DNA from: Geminicoccaceae bacterium
Lineage (GTDB): Bacteria > Pseudomonadota > Alphaproteobacteria > Geminicoccales > Geminicoccaceae
Length of the DNA stretch: 64,000 nt
Assembly (NCBI GenBank): GCA_020638465.1
Contig: JACKIM010000001.1
Location: forward strand, 372,001 to 436,000
Direction of reading: 5' to 3'
Part shown: piece after piece, positions 34,424 to 43,043 of the stretch
How positions within the stretch are numbered: position 1 is the first letter of the stretch
How the letters are laid out: the number at the start of each line of letters is the position of its first letter
Position numbers and translations under genes: made by a program
Notes under the pieces: generated by a model
The model's input: the letters and a program-made list of their open reading frames with translations, nothing else
Told to the model about the DNA's origin: nothing
Databases searched by the model: none

Positions 34424-34653
34424 TCCCAACCGCAGATTATATCGGATCACGATTGCATCGGGACGCCTCGTTGTTGCGATGGACAGGCTTCGATCTACTT
34501 TAGAGTGATTTATTGTGACTTCGGGAGCAGCCCATTACGCTTGTCTTGCCGACAACGGACATTTCAGCTGATTTGCGGTATTCAACGGGAAGCCGCGCTC
34601 CTACAACCTCCCCGGTGAGTCGCCAAGCCATTTTCCTGGAGGGACATTGCAAC

Positions 34654-35499
34654 ATGGGTCGCAAGCCGGATTTTCTGATCATCGGGGCGATGAAATCCGG
34701 GACAACATCTCTTTGGGACGACCTTTGTCTCAATGAACAGTTCTTCCGTTCCCCCGAGAAAGAGCCGAATATTCTCATAAAATATGACAATAAAGATGAA
34801 ATCATAAGACAGTATTCTTCACTGTTCAAAAGGGCGGATCAATCACAGATCTGCGGAGAAGCCTCGACCTGGTACACGAAACTTCCCCACTTCGATGGAG
34901 TCCCCCAGCGGGCCCATGATTCGATTGGCGACAATCTCAAGCTCGTCATGATCATGCGCGATCCCGTCAAGAGATTGTACAGCCACATCCAGCATCATCT
35001 CGTGATGGACTATGTCAAACCGGAGGATTGCGATCGGGTGATATTCGAAGACGAGCGTTATATCGCCTTCAGCGAATATGACCGGCAACTACAACCTTGG
35101 ATTGATATTTTCGGGTTGTCCAACCTCCACTGCATCAGCCTCGTCGATTTCAGGAAGGACAGACACGAGACATTGAGGAAACTCTATGATTTTCTGGACA
35201 TAAGAAATCACGACCAGATAAAGATCAACACGACCGTTTCCAACAGCGGGAATGAACTGCGAAGCAACCACAAATCAAGCTGGAGAAAATTCCTCAAGTC
35301 AAGATTCTACACGAGAGTTGTCCGTCCGAACACGCCGGAATTCCTGAGGAGCAGCATCCGCGACCGGTTGATGCCCATCAGGGAGGTTCCCGACTGGACC
35401 TTCTCCGAAGAAACAAGGAATTATATCAAAGGTCGACTGTCCGGCGTTCAGGAGCGACTTCAGCACCTGATCCATCACGACATCGTCATCAATGAGTAA
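34654..35499 (+). CDS. PAPS-dependent sulfotransferase
   Basis: About 281 residues. The 5'-phosphosulfate-binding loop is IIGAMKSGTTSLW near the N-terminus. The 3'-phosphate-binding segment is MIMRDPVKRLYSH. The start at 34654 follows a GGAGGG site; the longer frame upstream looks non-coding. It transfers sulfate from PAPS to a hydroxyl or amino acceptor, probably a glycan or lipid, given the glycosyltransferase and flippase genes that follow. Base composition is markedly more AT-rich than its neighbours (stretches of AAA/ATA codons), a sign of acquisition by transfer. Confidence 0.85.
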   Translation: MGRKPDFLIIGAMKSGTTSLWDDLCLNEQFFRSPEKEPNILIKYDNKDEIIRQYSSLFKRADQSQICGEASTWYTKLPHFDGVPQRAHDSIGDNLKLVMIMRDPVKRLYSHIQHHLVMDYVKPEDCDRVIFEDERYIAFSEYDRQLQPWIDIFGLSNLHCISLVDFRKDRHETLRKLYDFLDIRNHDQIKINTTVSNSGNELRSNHKSSWRKFLKSRFYTRVVRPNTPEFLRSSIRDRLMPIREVPDWTFSEETRNYIKGRLSGVQERLQHLIHHDIVINE

Positions 35500-35532
35500 T
35501 CCCGCGCCATAGCAGCGCGTTGAAACCTGCAA

Positions 35533-36687
35533 ATGATCGCAATGTTTCAGAATGCAAAAATTCTCTACCTGGCCCATGATTCGAACGACAGCCGCGTTCT
35601 CCATCGCGCGCGCGCTCTTCGCACATCAGGAGTCGATCTCATCGTAGCGGCATTCCACCGCACGAAAATACCTGGCCGGACAGGTAACGAATGGGCCTCG
35701 ATCGACCTGGGCAGGACCGTCGACTATGCCTATTTCGATCGTGTTGTCCGCCTGTTCCTCGGGGCGGTCCGGTTGTGGCACATGCGGTCCCGGATCCGGT
35801 CGATCGATGCCGTCATTGCCCGCAATATCGAACAGTTGCTGCTCGCCTTGTGGGTCAGGCAGCTCTCCCACGGTCCTCTGCCCATTGCCTATGAGTGCCT
35901 GGACATTCACCGCATGATGCTGGGTACGGGTGTCACATCGAGAATTTTCCGCCTCGTTGAACGGTTCTGCCTGACACGCACGGAATTGCTGATCGTCAGT
36001 TCGCCCAGTTACATCGAGGAGTACTTTGCATCCCGGCAGCATTTTAGGGGAAGGTGGTTGCTGGTCGAAAACAAGCTGCCGGCAGAATTCACGGCGATAC
36101 CGCGGTCATCCGGTGCGGCGGTGCAACCCGGGAGGCCGACGACGATCGGCTGGTTTGGAATGTTGCGCTGCATGAAGAGCTTCGACCTTCTGCTGAAGAT
36201 TGCCGATGCGCGGCCGGACGATGTGCGCATTCTCATCCGCGGCAAGCCCACGGAAGTGACCGAGGACGCATTTCGCCGGATGATCGGCGACCGGCCCAAT
36301 GTGGAATATGGCGGAGTGTACAGGAATCCCGACGATCTTGCCGAACTGTATTCCGCCATCGACCTGACCTGGGCCATCGACTTTTATCAGGAAGGCGATT
36401 GTTCCGAATGGCTGCTACCCAACAGGTTGTACGAGTCATGTTTTTTTACCGTCCCTTTGCTGGCGCGCGCCGGCACGACAACTGCCGCCTACACCTTAGA
36501 ACGGAAGATCGGCTGGGTGCTCGTACCCCCGCTGGCGGAACATCTGCTCGTCCTGCTCGATGAATTGCGGGGGCCAGCCTATCGCACAGTCGTGACGCAT
36601 ATCGCCGCCATGCCCGTTCACAACTGGGTCGACAACGGCGAAGCATCCGACATCGTCGGAGGGCTGATCGAGCCGCCGCGTTCATGA
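35533..36687 (+). CDS. Glycosyltransferase, GT4-like
   Basis: A 384-residue GT-B-type protein. N-terminal LYLAHDSNDSRVLHRARAL resembles the first Rossmann half of family 4 transferases. The C-terminal half has TTIGWFGMLRCMKSFDLLL and the donor-binding region SEWLLPNRLYESCFFTVPLLA, where the Glu/Asn pattern resembles the EX7E region. It lies between a sulfotransferase and a flippase, so it likely builds a surface or secreted glycan on the cytoplasmic side. Donor and acceptor sugars cannot be assigned. Confidence 0.78.
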   Translation: MIAMFQNAKILYLAHDSNDSRVLHRARALRTSGVDLIVAAFHRTKIPGRTGNEWASIDLGRTVDYAYFDRVVRLFLGAVRLWHMRSRIRSIDAVIARNIEQLLLALWVRQLSHGPLPIAYECLDIHRMMLGTGVTSRIFRLVERFCLTRTELLIVSSPSYIEEYFASRQHFRGRWLLVENKLPAEFTAIPRSSGAAVQPGRPTTIGWFGMLRCMKSFDLLLKIADARPDDVRILIRGKPTEVTEDAFRRMIGDRPNVEYGGVYRNPDDLAELYSAIDLTWAIDFYQEGDCSEWLLPNRLYESCFFTVPLLARAGTTTAAYTLERKIGWVLVPPLAEHLLVLLDELRGPAYRTVVTHIAAMPVHNWVDNGEASDIVGGLIEPPRS

Positions 36688-36706
36688 AAGAAACGGGATA
36701 ACCGGC

Positions 36707-38194
36707 TTGGACACCGAACAGCGCCGCAGGGCGGAAAACGTGACGATCACCGGTGGTGCTGCCGTGGCACGCAGCGCCATCTGGCGGATCCTGGAGGTTT
36801 CCGGCGCGGAGTTCCTGTCCTTCCTGTTCATGATCGTTCTGGCAAGACTCCTGTCGCCTTCCGACTACGGCCTCGTCGCGATCGCATCCGTGATCATCCT
36901 TGGCCTTCAGATGCTCGTTTATCATGGATTTGCCGAGAACATCATCCAGCGCAACGATCTGCAGGACGATCACCTGAATGCGGCCTTCTGGGCCAATGTC
37001 GGCCTCAGCTTCTGCCTGGCGCTCGTGTGCGTCCTTGTCGCGTGGCCCGTGGCCTTGATGACCGACAAGCCCGGATTTGCACCCGTCATGCTTGCGCTTG
37101 CACCGACGATGATCTCGTTCGGCGTGGTGGGCATCTATCAGGCCGTGATGCGCCGCGAACTGGCCTTCAAGGGACTAGCCATCCGCAGTCTGGCCTCGAT
37201 CGGTGCCGGTGGAATGGCAGGCGTTCTGGCGGCTCTGGCCGGCTGGGGACCCTGGTCGCTCGTCACCCAGCAATTGTGCTATGCCGCCATGAACATGGCT
37301 GTCATCCTCGGGTTCTCCCGTTGGCAGCCGAGCTTCCGCTTCCCGCTCGCGCACCTCCGCAGCATGGTCGGCGCCGCGTGGCGCATCGCCGCGACCTGGC
37401 TCCTGGAAACCTTCTCCCGAAACGGCGCCATTCTCATTTTGGGAATATTCCTGCAAACATCTCAGGTCGGGTTGTTCTTCGTCGCCTACAGGGTTTTCAT
37501 GGCGCTGAGCAACCTGACATTCTGGTCCGTCGGGGAAATCTCCCTGCCGGTCCTCTCGCGCCTTCAGGGAGAGCGCGAAACGGAGATCAGGGCCAGCCTG
37601 CAGACCCTCGACATGACGGCGCTGGTCTCGCTCGCCAGCTTCTGGGGACTGGCCGCCGTCGCGGATCCCCTGATCATGCTGCTGTTTGGCGAGACCTGGC
37701 GCGGCAGCGTCATGCCTCTGCAAATCCTGGCAGCCATCGGCATCCTCAATGGGATGACATCGACCACCAGCCAGATATTGACATCGTTCGGACATCCGGG
37801 CAGCTCCCTGAAGATCCAGATGCTGATTGCCCTGCTCCTGGCATCGTTCGTCACGATCACTGCTCCCTTCGGGCTGATTTCGGCCAGCCTGGGCATCGCG
37901 GCGGCGTTCATCGTCGCAACCCCCTTCGCGCTCTGGCTCCTGAGGAAGGATATCGGCGTCGACCTCACCACATTGGCTCGCCATCAGGCTCCCGTCTGGC
38001 TGGCGGCAGCCCTCATGACCGCCGCCGTGATCGTCCTTCGTTCCAGCCTCCCGGCGAACCTTCCTGCGATCCTGCATCTTGCCTGCGAGATCCCGGTGGG
38101 GATATCGGTGTTCACCGGTACCCTGTGGTGCCTGCGGCCATCCCTGCTGAGGACGGTGACGGAGGCATTGGTGGCAGCAACGAGGCGGCGATGA
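36707..38194 (+). CDS. Oligosaccharide flippase, MOP/Wzx family
   Basis: A 495-residue polytopic membrane protein with about 12-14 helices. It resembles lipopolysaccharide/exopolysaccharide translocases of the MOP superfamily: LSFLFMIVLARLLSPSDYGL near residue 40 is the classic opening. The frame starts at TTG (36707). A GTG at 36740, preceded by AGGGCGG, is an equal alternative and would drop 11 residues. It should flip a lipid-linked glycan made by the adjacent transferase to the periplasmic face. No polymerase is encoded next to it. Confidence 0.83.
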   Translation: MDTEQRRRAENVTITGGAAVARSAIWRILEVSGAEFLSFLFMIVLARLLSPSDYGLVAIASVIILGLQMLVYHGFAENIIQRNDLQDDHLNAAFWANVGLSFCLALVCVLVAWPVALMTDKPGFAPVMLALAPTMISFGVVGIYQAVMRRELAFKGLAIRSLASIGAGGMAGVLAALAGWGPWSLVTQQLCYAAMNMAVILGFSRWQPSFRFPLAHLRSMVGAAWRIAATWLLETFSRNGAILILGIFLQTSQVGLFFVAYRVFMALSNLTFWSVGEISLPVLSRLQGERETEIRASLQTLDMTALVSLASFWGLAAVADPLIMLLFGETWRGSVMPLQILAAIGILNGMTSTTSQILTSFGHPGSSLKIQMLIALLLASFVTITAPFGLISASLGIAAAFIVATPFALWLLRKDIGVDLTTLARHQAPVWLAAALMTAAVIVLRSSLPANLPAILHLACEIPVGISVFTGTLWCLRPSLLRTVTEALVAATRRR

Positions 38195-38399
38195 TCCCCA
38201 TCCCCCCGACCGGCTGCCGGGGATCCGGGGCATACCTCGCCATGACGAAGGGACAATGACCGGTCCGGTAATATCAACCCGGGCACCCCTTCCCGCCTGA
38301 CAGAAATCCGCCCGGTGCGGAGGTTCTGCGGACTTGACGGACGTGCCGCGAACTTCGATCACCTCCAAGGGTGGTTCGACCCGGCACGGGGAACGATAG

Positions 38400-38831
38400 A
38401 TGCCTGTTGCAAAGATGACGCCGGAAGCCTTCCATGAACTGGCCACCCAGGGTGTGCCTTATGTCGGGCAACTCGATTTCTCGGTGCTGCTCTTCGAGCA
38501 TGGATGCGTGGATGTCATGTTGCCGCGCAAGGACCTGCTGCTGCGGCCCGGCGGAACGGTCTGCGGCCCGGCCATGATGGCCCTTGCGGATATCACCCTC
38601 TACGGCGTCTGCCTGTCGATGATCGGCGCCGTTTCGCTGGCCGTGACCACCGATATGAACATTCACTTCCTGCGCAGGCCGCAACCGGGCGCCCTGATCG
38701 CCCGCGGCCGCAATCTCAAGCTCGGACGAACACTGTTCGTCGGCGAGGTCACGATAGAAAGCGAGCATTCGGACAAAGCCGTCGCCCACGCGACCGGGAC
38801 CTATTCGATCCCCCCGGACCAGGAGCGATGA
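38400..38831 (+). CDS. Hotdog-fold thioesterase (PaaI family)
   Basis: A 143-residue hotdog protein. The family pattern is RPGGTVCGPAMMALADITLYG, where the Asp is the presumed catalytic or polarising acid, followed by AVTTDMNIHFLRRPQPG. It should hydrolyse a small acyl-CoA or aryl-CoA thioester in the cytoplasm. The stop overlaps the MFS transporter start by ATGA, so they are coupled. The substrate is unknown. Confidence 0.83.
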   Translation: MPVAKMTPEAFHELATQGVPYVGQLDFSVLLFEHGCVDVMLPRKDLLLRPGGTVCGPAMMALADITLYGVCLSMIGAVSLAVTTDMNIHFLRRPQPGALIARGRNLKLGRTLFVGEVTIESEHSDKAVAHATGTYSIPPDQER

Positions 38832-40051
38832 CGGCTGCGGGCAATCTTCGCGCCCTGCGCGCGACCCTCGCCGAACCGATCTATGGTCGCTACGTCGCCG
38901 GCAACAGCATTTCCCTCGTCGGCAACTGGATCCAGCGCACGGCCACCGCGTGGATCGCATGGGACCTGTCGCAAAGTGCTGCATTGCTGGGCCTCGTCGC
39001 GTTCTGCGAACTGTTCCCCGCCCTGATCGTCGGCCCCGTGGGCGGCGTCCTGGCCGACCGCCACGACCGGCGGAAGCTCATCATGCGTTTCCAGGTCGCC
39101 ATGTTCGGTGTCGCCCTGGCCTTGTGGCTGGCCGAGGCCAGCGGTCATCTCGACACAGGCTGGCTCCTGGCACTGGTCCTGTTGCAGGGAACACTGGTCG
39201 GACTGAACCAGCCTGCACGACTTTCGATCATTCCGGCACTGGTCACCCATGCACATCTCGGCCCGGCCATCGCCATCAACAGCATGGTGTTCAACGCCGC
39301 GCGTTTCGTCGGCCCCGCCGTCGCCGGCTTTCTCATCGCCAGCTTCGGCACGGCCTGGACATTCCTTGTCAACGCCCTGACCTTTCTCCCCTTCCTGTGG
39401 GCCCTTTCGACGCTGGTTCCGACAGAAAGGCAACAACCGCTGGCGCGGGGCCGGTTTCTCACGCAGATCGTGGACGGTCTTCGCTACGTGCTGGATGCCC
39501 CCGCCCTCCGCGTCCTGTTCCTGCTGGTGATTGCCGGCGCGCTGCTGGTCCGTCCCCTGGGCGAACTGCTGCCGGCACTGGCCGACGGTGTCTTCGGCCG
39601 CGGTGCATCGGGTCTGGCCATGCTGAGCGCGTCCCTGGGACTGGGCGCAATCGTCGGTGGACTGATCGTCGCGTCGCGCGATGGCGGCCCTTCCGTCATG
39701 GCCCTGGCCTGGTGGCTCGCCGCCGGTGCGGTCTCGGTGCTGGCCGTGGCTTCCGCGCCGTCATTCGCGGTGACGATGGTGCTGGTCGGCCTGACCGGGA
39801 TCTGCCTTGTCGGTTCGGGCGTCATGGCGCAAACCATGATGCAGATGCAGGTCGCGAGCGAGCTGCGCGGGCGGGTGATGAGTCTCTTCGGCCTGACGAT
39901 GCGGGCAGCGCCCGCGCTGGGTGCCCTCGCACTGGGAAGCATTGCCGACGGTCTCGGCATCCGCATGACGCTCATCCTCGCCAACATCACCTTTCTGGCC
40001 ATGCTCGCCCTTGCCGGAATACGGTGGTGGCGGAGCCGGATTGGGCGTTGA
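38828..40051 (+). CDS. MFS efflux transporter (EntS-like)
   Basis: A 407-residue major facilitator with about 12 helices. It starts at an ATG preceded by AGGAG and overlapping the thioesterase stop. The conserved loop 2-3 motif reads GGVLADRHDRRKLIM, as in EntS/MFS_3 exporters. FNAARFVGPAVAGFLI is typical of that subfamily. The export substrate is unknown. It is coupled to the thioesterase, but no biosynthetic cluster is present. Confidence 0.82.
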   Translation: MTAAGNLRALRATLAEPIYGRYVAGNSISLVGNWIQRTATAWIAWDLSQSAALLGLVAFCELFPALIVGPVGGVLADRHDRRKLIMRFQVAMFGVALALWLAEASGHLDTGWLLALVLLQGTLVGLNQPARLSIIPALVTHAHLGPAIAINSMVFNAARFVGPAVAGFLIASFGTAWTFLVNALTFLPFLWALSTLVPTERQQPLARGRFLTQIVDGLRYVLDAPALRVLFLLVIAGALLVRPLGELLPALADGVFGRGASGLAMLSASLGLGAIVGGLIVASRDGGPSVMALAWWLAAGAVSVLAVASAPSFAVTMVLVGLTGICLVGSGVMAQTMMQMQVASELRGRVMSLFGLTMRAAPALGALALGSIADGLGIRMTLILANITFLAMLALAGIRWWRSRIGR

Positions 40052-40180
40052 CAGGACAGGCCCCTGCGACTAGAGATGCGCACCGCTGACGGGTGCCTGA
40101 CGGTGCCCGCAAATTTTTTGTCGGTCCTGGGTTCGACGAATAGTGGGAACCACAGGCCACTGGACGAGCCCGGGAAAACC

Positions 40181-40657
40181 ATGAAGACATATAGCGCCAA
40201 GCCCGGCGACATCGAGCGGGAATGGTTCGTGATCGACGCCGAAGGCCTTGTCCTCGGGCGTCTGGCTTCGATCGTCGCCAACCGTCTGCGCGGCAAGCAC
40301 AAGGCCATGTACACCCCGCACATGGATTGCGGTGACCACATCGTCATCATCAATGCCGAAAAGATCGCCCTGACCGGCAAGAAGCTGGCCGACAAGACCT
40401 ATTACCGGCACACCGGCTATCCGGGCGGCATCAAGGAATCGACGGCTGGCAAGATGCTGGCTGGCAAGCGTCCGGAGCAGGTCATCCAGCTCGCGGTCCA
40501 GCGCATGGTCCCGCGCGGGCCGCTGGGCAGTCAGGTGATGCGCAAGCTTCATGTCTACGCGGGCGGCGAGCACCCCCATCAGGCGCAGACGCCGAAGGAG
40601 CTCGATATCGCCGCAATGAACTCCAAGAACAGCAAGCTGGAGGCCGTCCATGGCTGA
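40181..40657 (+). CDS. rplM: 50S ribosomal protein L13
   Basis: A 158-residue L13. It starts [20 protein letters not shown] at 40181 and has [16 protein letters not shown] and [22 protein letters not shown], all diagnostic. Upstream in-frame codons from 40076 are leader sequence. It overlaps the rpsI start by 8 bases, the standard rplM-rpsI pair. The 129-bp gap after the MFS gene must contain its promoter. Confidence 0.97.
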   Translation: MKTYSAKPGDIEREWFVIDAEGLVLGRLASIVANRLRGKHKAMYTPHMDCGDHIVIINAEKIALTGKKLADKTYYRHTGYPGGIKESTAGKMLAGKRPEQVIQLAVQRMVPRGPLGSQVMRKLHVYAGGEHPHQAQTPKELDIAAMNSKNSKLEAVHG

Positions 40658-41135
40658 AACCGAATCGGCCTTCGCGAAACTCGCCCAGCTCAACGAGGGC
40701 GGCGTGGCGCAGGATCAGGCTGCCATTGCCGAACCCAAGATCGACAGTCTTGGCCGGTCCTACGCCACCGGTCGCCGCAAGGAGTCGGTGGCTCGTGTCT
40801 GGGTAAAGCCGGGCAGCGGCAGATTCACGGTGAATGGTCGCGAGATGCCGGCCTATTTCGCCCGTCCGACGCTGCAGATGATCATTGCCCAACCCTGCGA
40901 GACGATCAGCCGTGTTGGCCAGTACGACATTATCTGCACAGTCACGGGTGGTGGATTGTCCGGACAGGCCGGTGCGGTTCGCCATGGCCTCAGCCGTGCG
41001 CTCACCATGCAGGATCCATCCTTGCGCCCTGCCCTCAAGGCTCAGGGGTTCCTGACCCGAGACGACCGTCAGGTCGAGCGCAAGAAGTATGGCCGTCGCA
41101 AGGCTCGCCGCAGCTTCCAGTTCTCGAAGCGTTAA
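40650..41135 (+). CDS. rpsI: 30S ribosomal protein S9
   Basis: A 161-residue S9 with an N-terminal extension of about 35 residues, common in alphaproteobacteria. Core motifs are [33 protein letters not shown] and the C-terminal [19 protein letters not shown], whose tail reaches the P-site. It forms an operon with rplM and is followed by a strong intrinsic terminator. Confidence 0.97.
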   Translation: MAETESAFAKLAQLNEGGVAQDQAAIAEPKIDSLGRSYATGRRKESVARVWVKPGSGRFTVNGREMPAYFARPTLQMIIAQPCETISRVGQYDIICTVTGGGLSGQAGAVRHGLSRALTMQDPSLRPALKAQGFLTRDDRQVERKKYGRRKARRSFQFSKR

Positions 41136-41253
41136 GGTTGTTTCACGCATTTTTGAACTGGTTTGGTGTGCAAAGGCAGGTAGGGCTCCAATAAAAGGAT
41201 TCGAGTCTTATATAACTGAAATTTATCGGGTTCTCGCAATCCGGAAATGAATG

Positions 41254-41289
41254 AAAGGCCGTTGTGAAAATTCACGACGGCCTTTTTAC
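41254..41289 (+). terminator. Rho-independent terminator after rplM-rpsI
   Basis: Arms AAAGGCCGTTGTGAA (41254-41268) and TTCACGACGGCCTTT (41271-41285) pair over 15 positions with one G-U wobble, separated by two A bases and followed by a T-run (TTTTT). Both flanks are A/T-rich, so it could act in both directions. Confidence 0.88.
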
Positions 41290-41386
41290 TATTTGATCAA
41301 ATCATATTGAGATTTCCGAACACACTGCTATAAAACTAGAAAGTTTATAACAATGAACATCCCTCAACCACGTCGGGTCGAGTCGT

Positions 41387-43043
41387 ATGATTTCGTGTGC
41401 GCGATGGCATCGTCTATCGTTGCTGGTGGTATTCCTTTTATGGGCAGCGCCGATTTCGGCCACTGCGCAGGAGACGGCGAAAGTTGACCCGTCATTGTGG
41501 CTCTATGAGGTAAAGCCTGGCGACAATATCTGGACGATCAGCCGGCGGTTGCTTGTCGACTGGCATCGTTGGCCGGATGTCCAGGAGCGCAATCATATCA
41601 CTCAACCAAGAGCCATACCGCCGGGTACCGTCATTGGTATTCCGCGCGACTGGCTTCGTCGCCGCCCCGGGCCGGCGACGATTTCGGCACTGTCAGGCAC
41701 GGCATTCGCCGATGGTCCCGAGGGTCGGCACCCGCTCGAAGCCGGAGCCTCGGTGGATGCGGGGGAGATGATCGAGACCGGAGACCAGAGCTCGGTACAA
41801 CTGACCTTCGTCGACGGTTCGACCGTGTCCATCTACGAAAAATCCCGTGTCGTGCTGCAAAAGCTGGATACGTTCGAGGGCACCCGTTCCGCCGACGTGC
41901 TGATACGGCTCGAAAGCGGCCGGCTGGATGCGAAGGTGGTGAAGGAACAGGACCGAGACTCGCGGTTCAACTTCCAGTCCCCGGCCCTGATCTCGGCCAT
42001 ACGCGGCACGCAGATCCGCACCGGGATGGTCGGTGGCAAGGACCGCGGCACGACCGAGGTTCTGGCGGGAACGGTCCATGTCGAGGCCGCGGGGTTGGCG
42101 GCCAGCGTCGACAAGGGATTTGGCACCGCAGCGAATGTCGGACAGGCAGCGGAGCCGCCCTCGCCACTACTTCCCGCCCCCGTACCGGTCACGGGCGACA
42201 CACCTGTTCGCTCGCTGCCGGTCAGACTGACCGTCGTACCGGTCCAGGGCGCTGTTCGCTATCACGTCATCGTCGCCAGTTCCGACAGCCCAGCGGCGGC
42301 CCTTCTCGACCTTGTGAGCGATGAACCGTTCGTCGACGCGGCAAACCTCCGGGACGGTTCCTATCTGGTTCGCGCGCGCGGTGAGCCAGGGCGACATCGA
42401 GGGATACGATGCCCGATGGACCGTCGTCGTCGATGCCCATCCGGTGGCTCCGGACCTCATCCAGCCCACGCCGGGCTCGACGATCCGGACCGATCGGATA
42501 CATCTGGAATGGGTGCCACGGGAGGATGGGACGACCTATCGCGTGCAGGTTTCGGACACGCCTGACTTCTCGTCACCGATCAGGGATGTCACCGGCCTGA
42601 CATCAGCGGTGCTGGACCTGGACGAGATGGATGAAGGCCCGTTCCACTGGCGGGTCGCCTCGATCGACAGCGCAGGCAAGCAGGGCCCCTTCAGTACCGC
42701 GGCGATGTTCACCCACAGGCTGCAGCAGCCGCCCCCCGATCCGCGACTGGCCGATTTCGATGTCGAGGATGGCCGTATCGTCCTCGACCTGCCGACCGAT
42801 GGCCGCCGTTTTCGCTATCAGGTTGCACGCGATCGCGACTTCACGTCGATCGTCGAGGATCGAACTGTCGACAAACCCGTAATATCCCTGGTTGGCCTTG
42901 TTCCCGACACGTATCACGTGCGCATTCTCAGCTATGAGGACGATGGCTATACGAGCGGGTTCGGTCCGTCGCGCAAGGTCGAACTCAAGCCCTGGCCCTA
43001 CTGGCCGCTGATCCCTCTCCTGGCCTTGCTGGCCTTCCTGTAA
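41387..43043 (+). pseudogene. LysM-FecR domain envelope protein, frameshifted at a (CG)5 tract
   Basis: One gene is split over two frames. Frame one (from 41387) gives a signal peptide (about 1-27), a LysM domain (LYEVKPGDNIWTISRRLLVDWHRWP) and a FecR domain (about 90-240, ending ISAIRGTQIRTG). The second frame, ending at 43043, gives two FN3-like segments (RIHLEWVPREDGTTYRVQVS and similar) and a C-terminal membrane anchor (WPYWPLIPLLALLAFL). The switch occurs at CGCGCGCGCG (42371-42380). Adding one CG unit restores YLVRARAVSQGDI and a 552-residue protein. The stop overlaps the next gene start (TAATG). FecR/LysM proteins often pair with CHASE2 receptors, as here. Sequencing error or true slippage could explain it. 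Confidence 0.75.
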
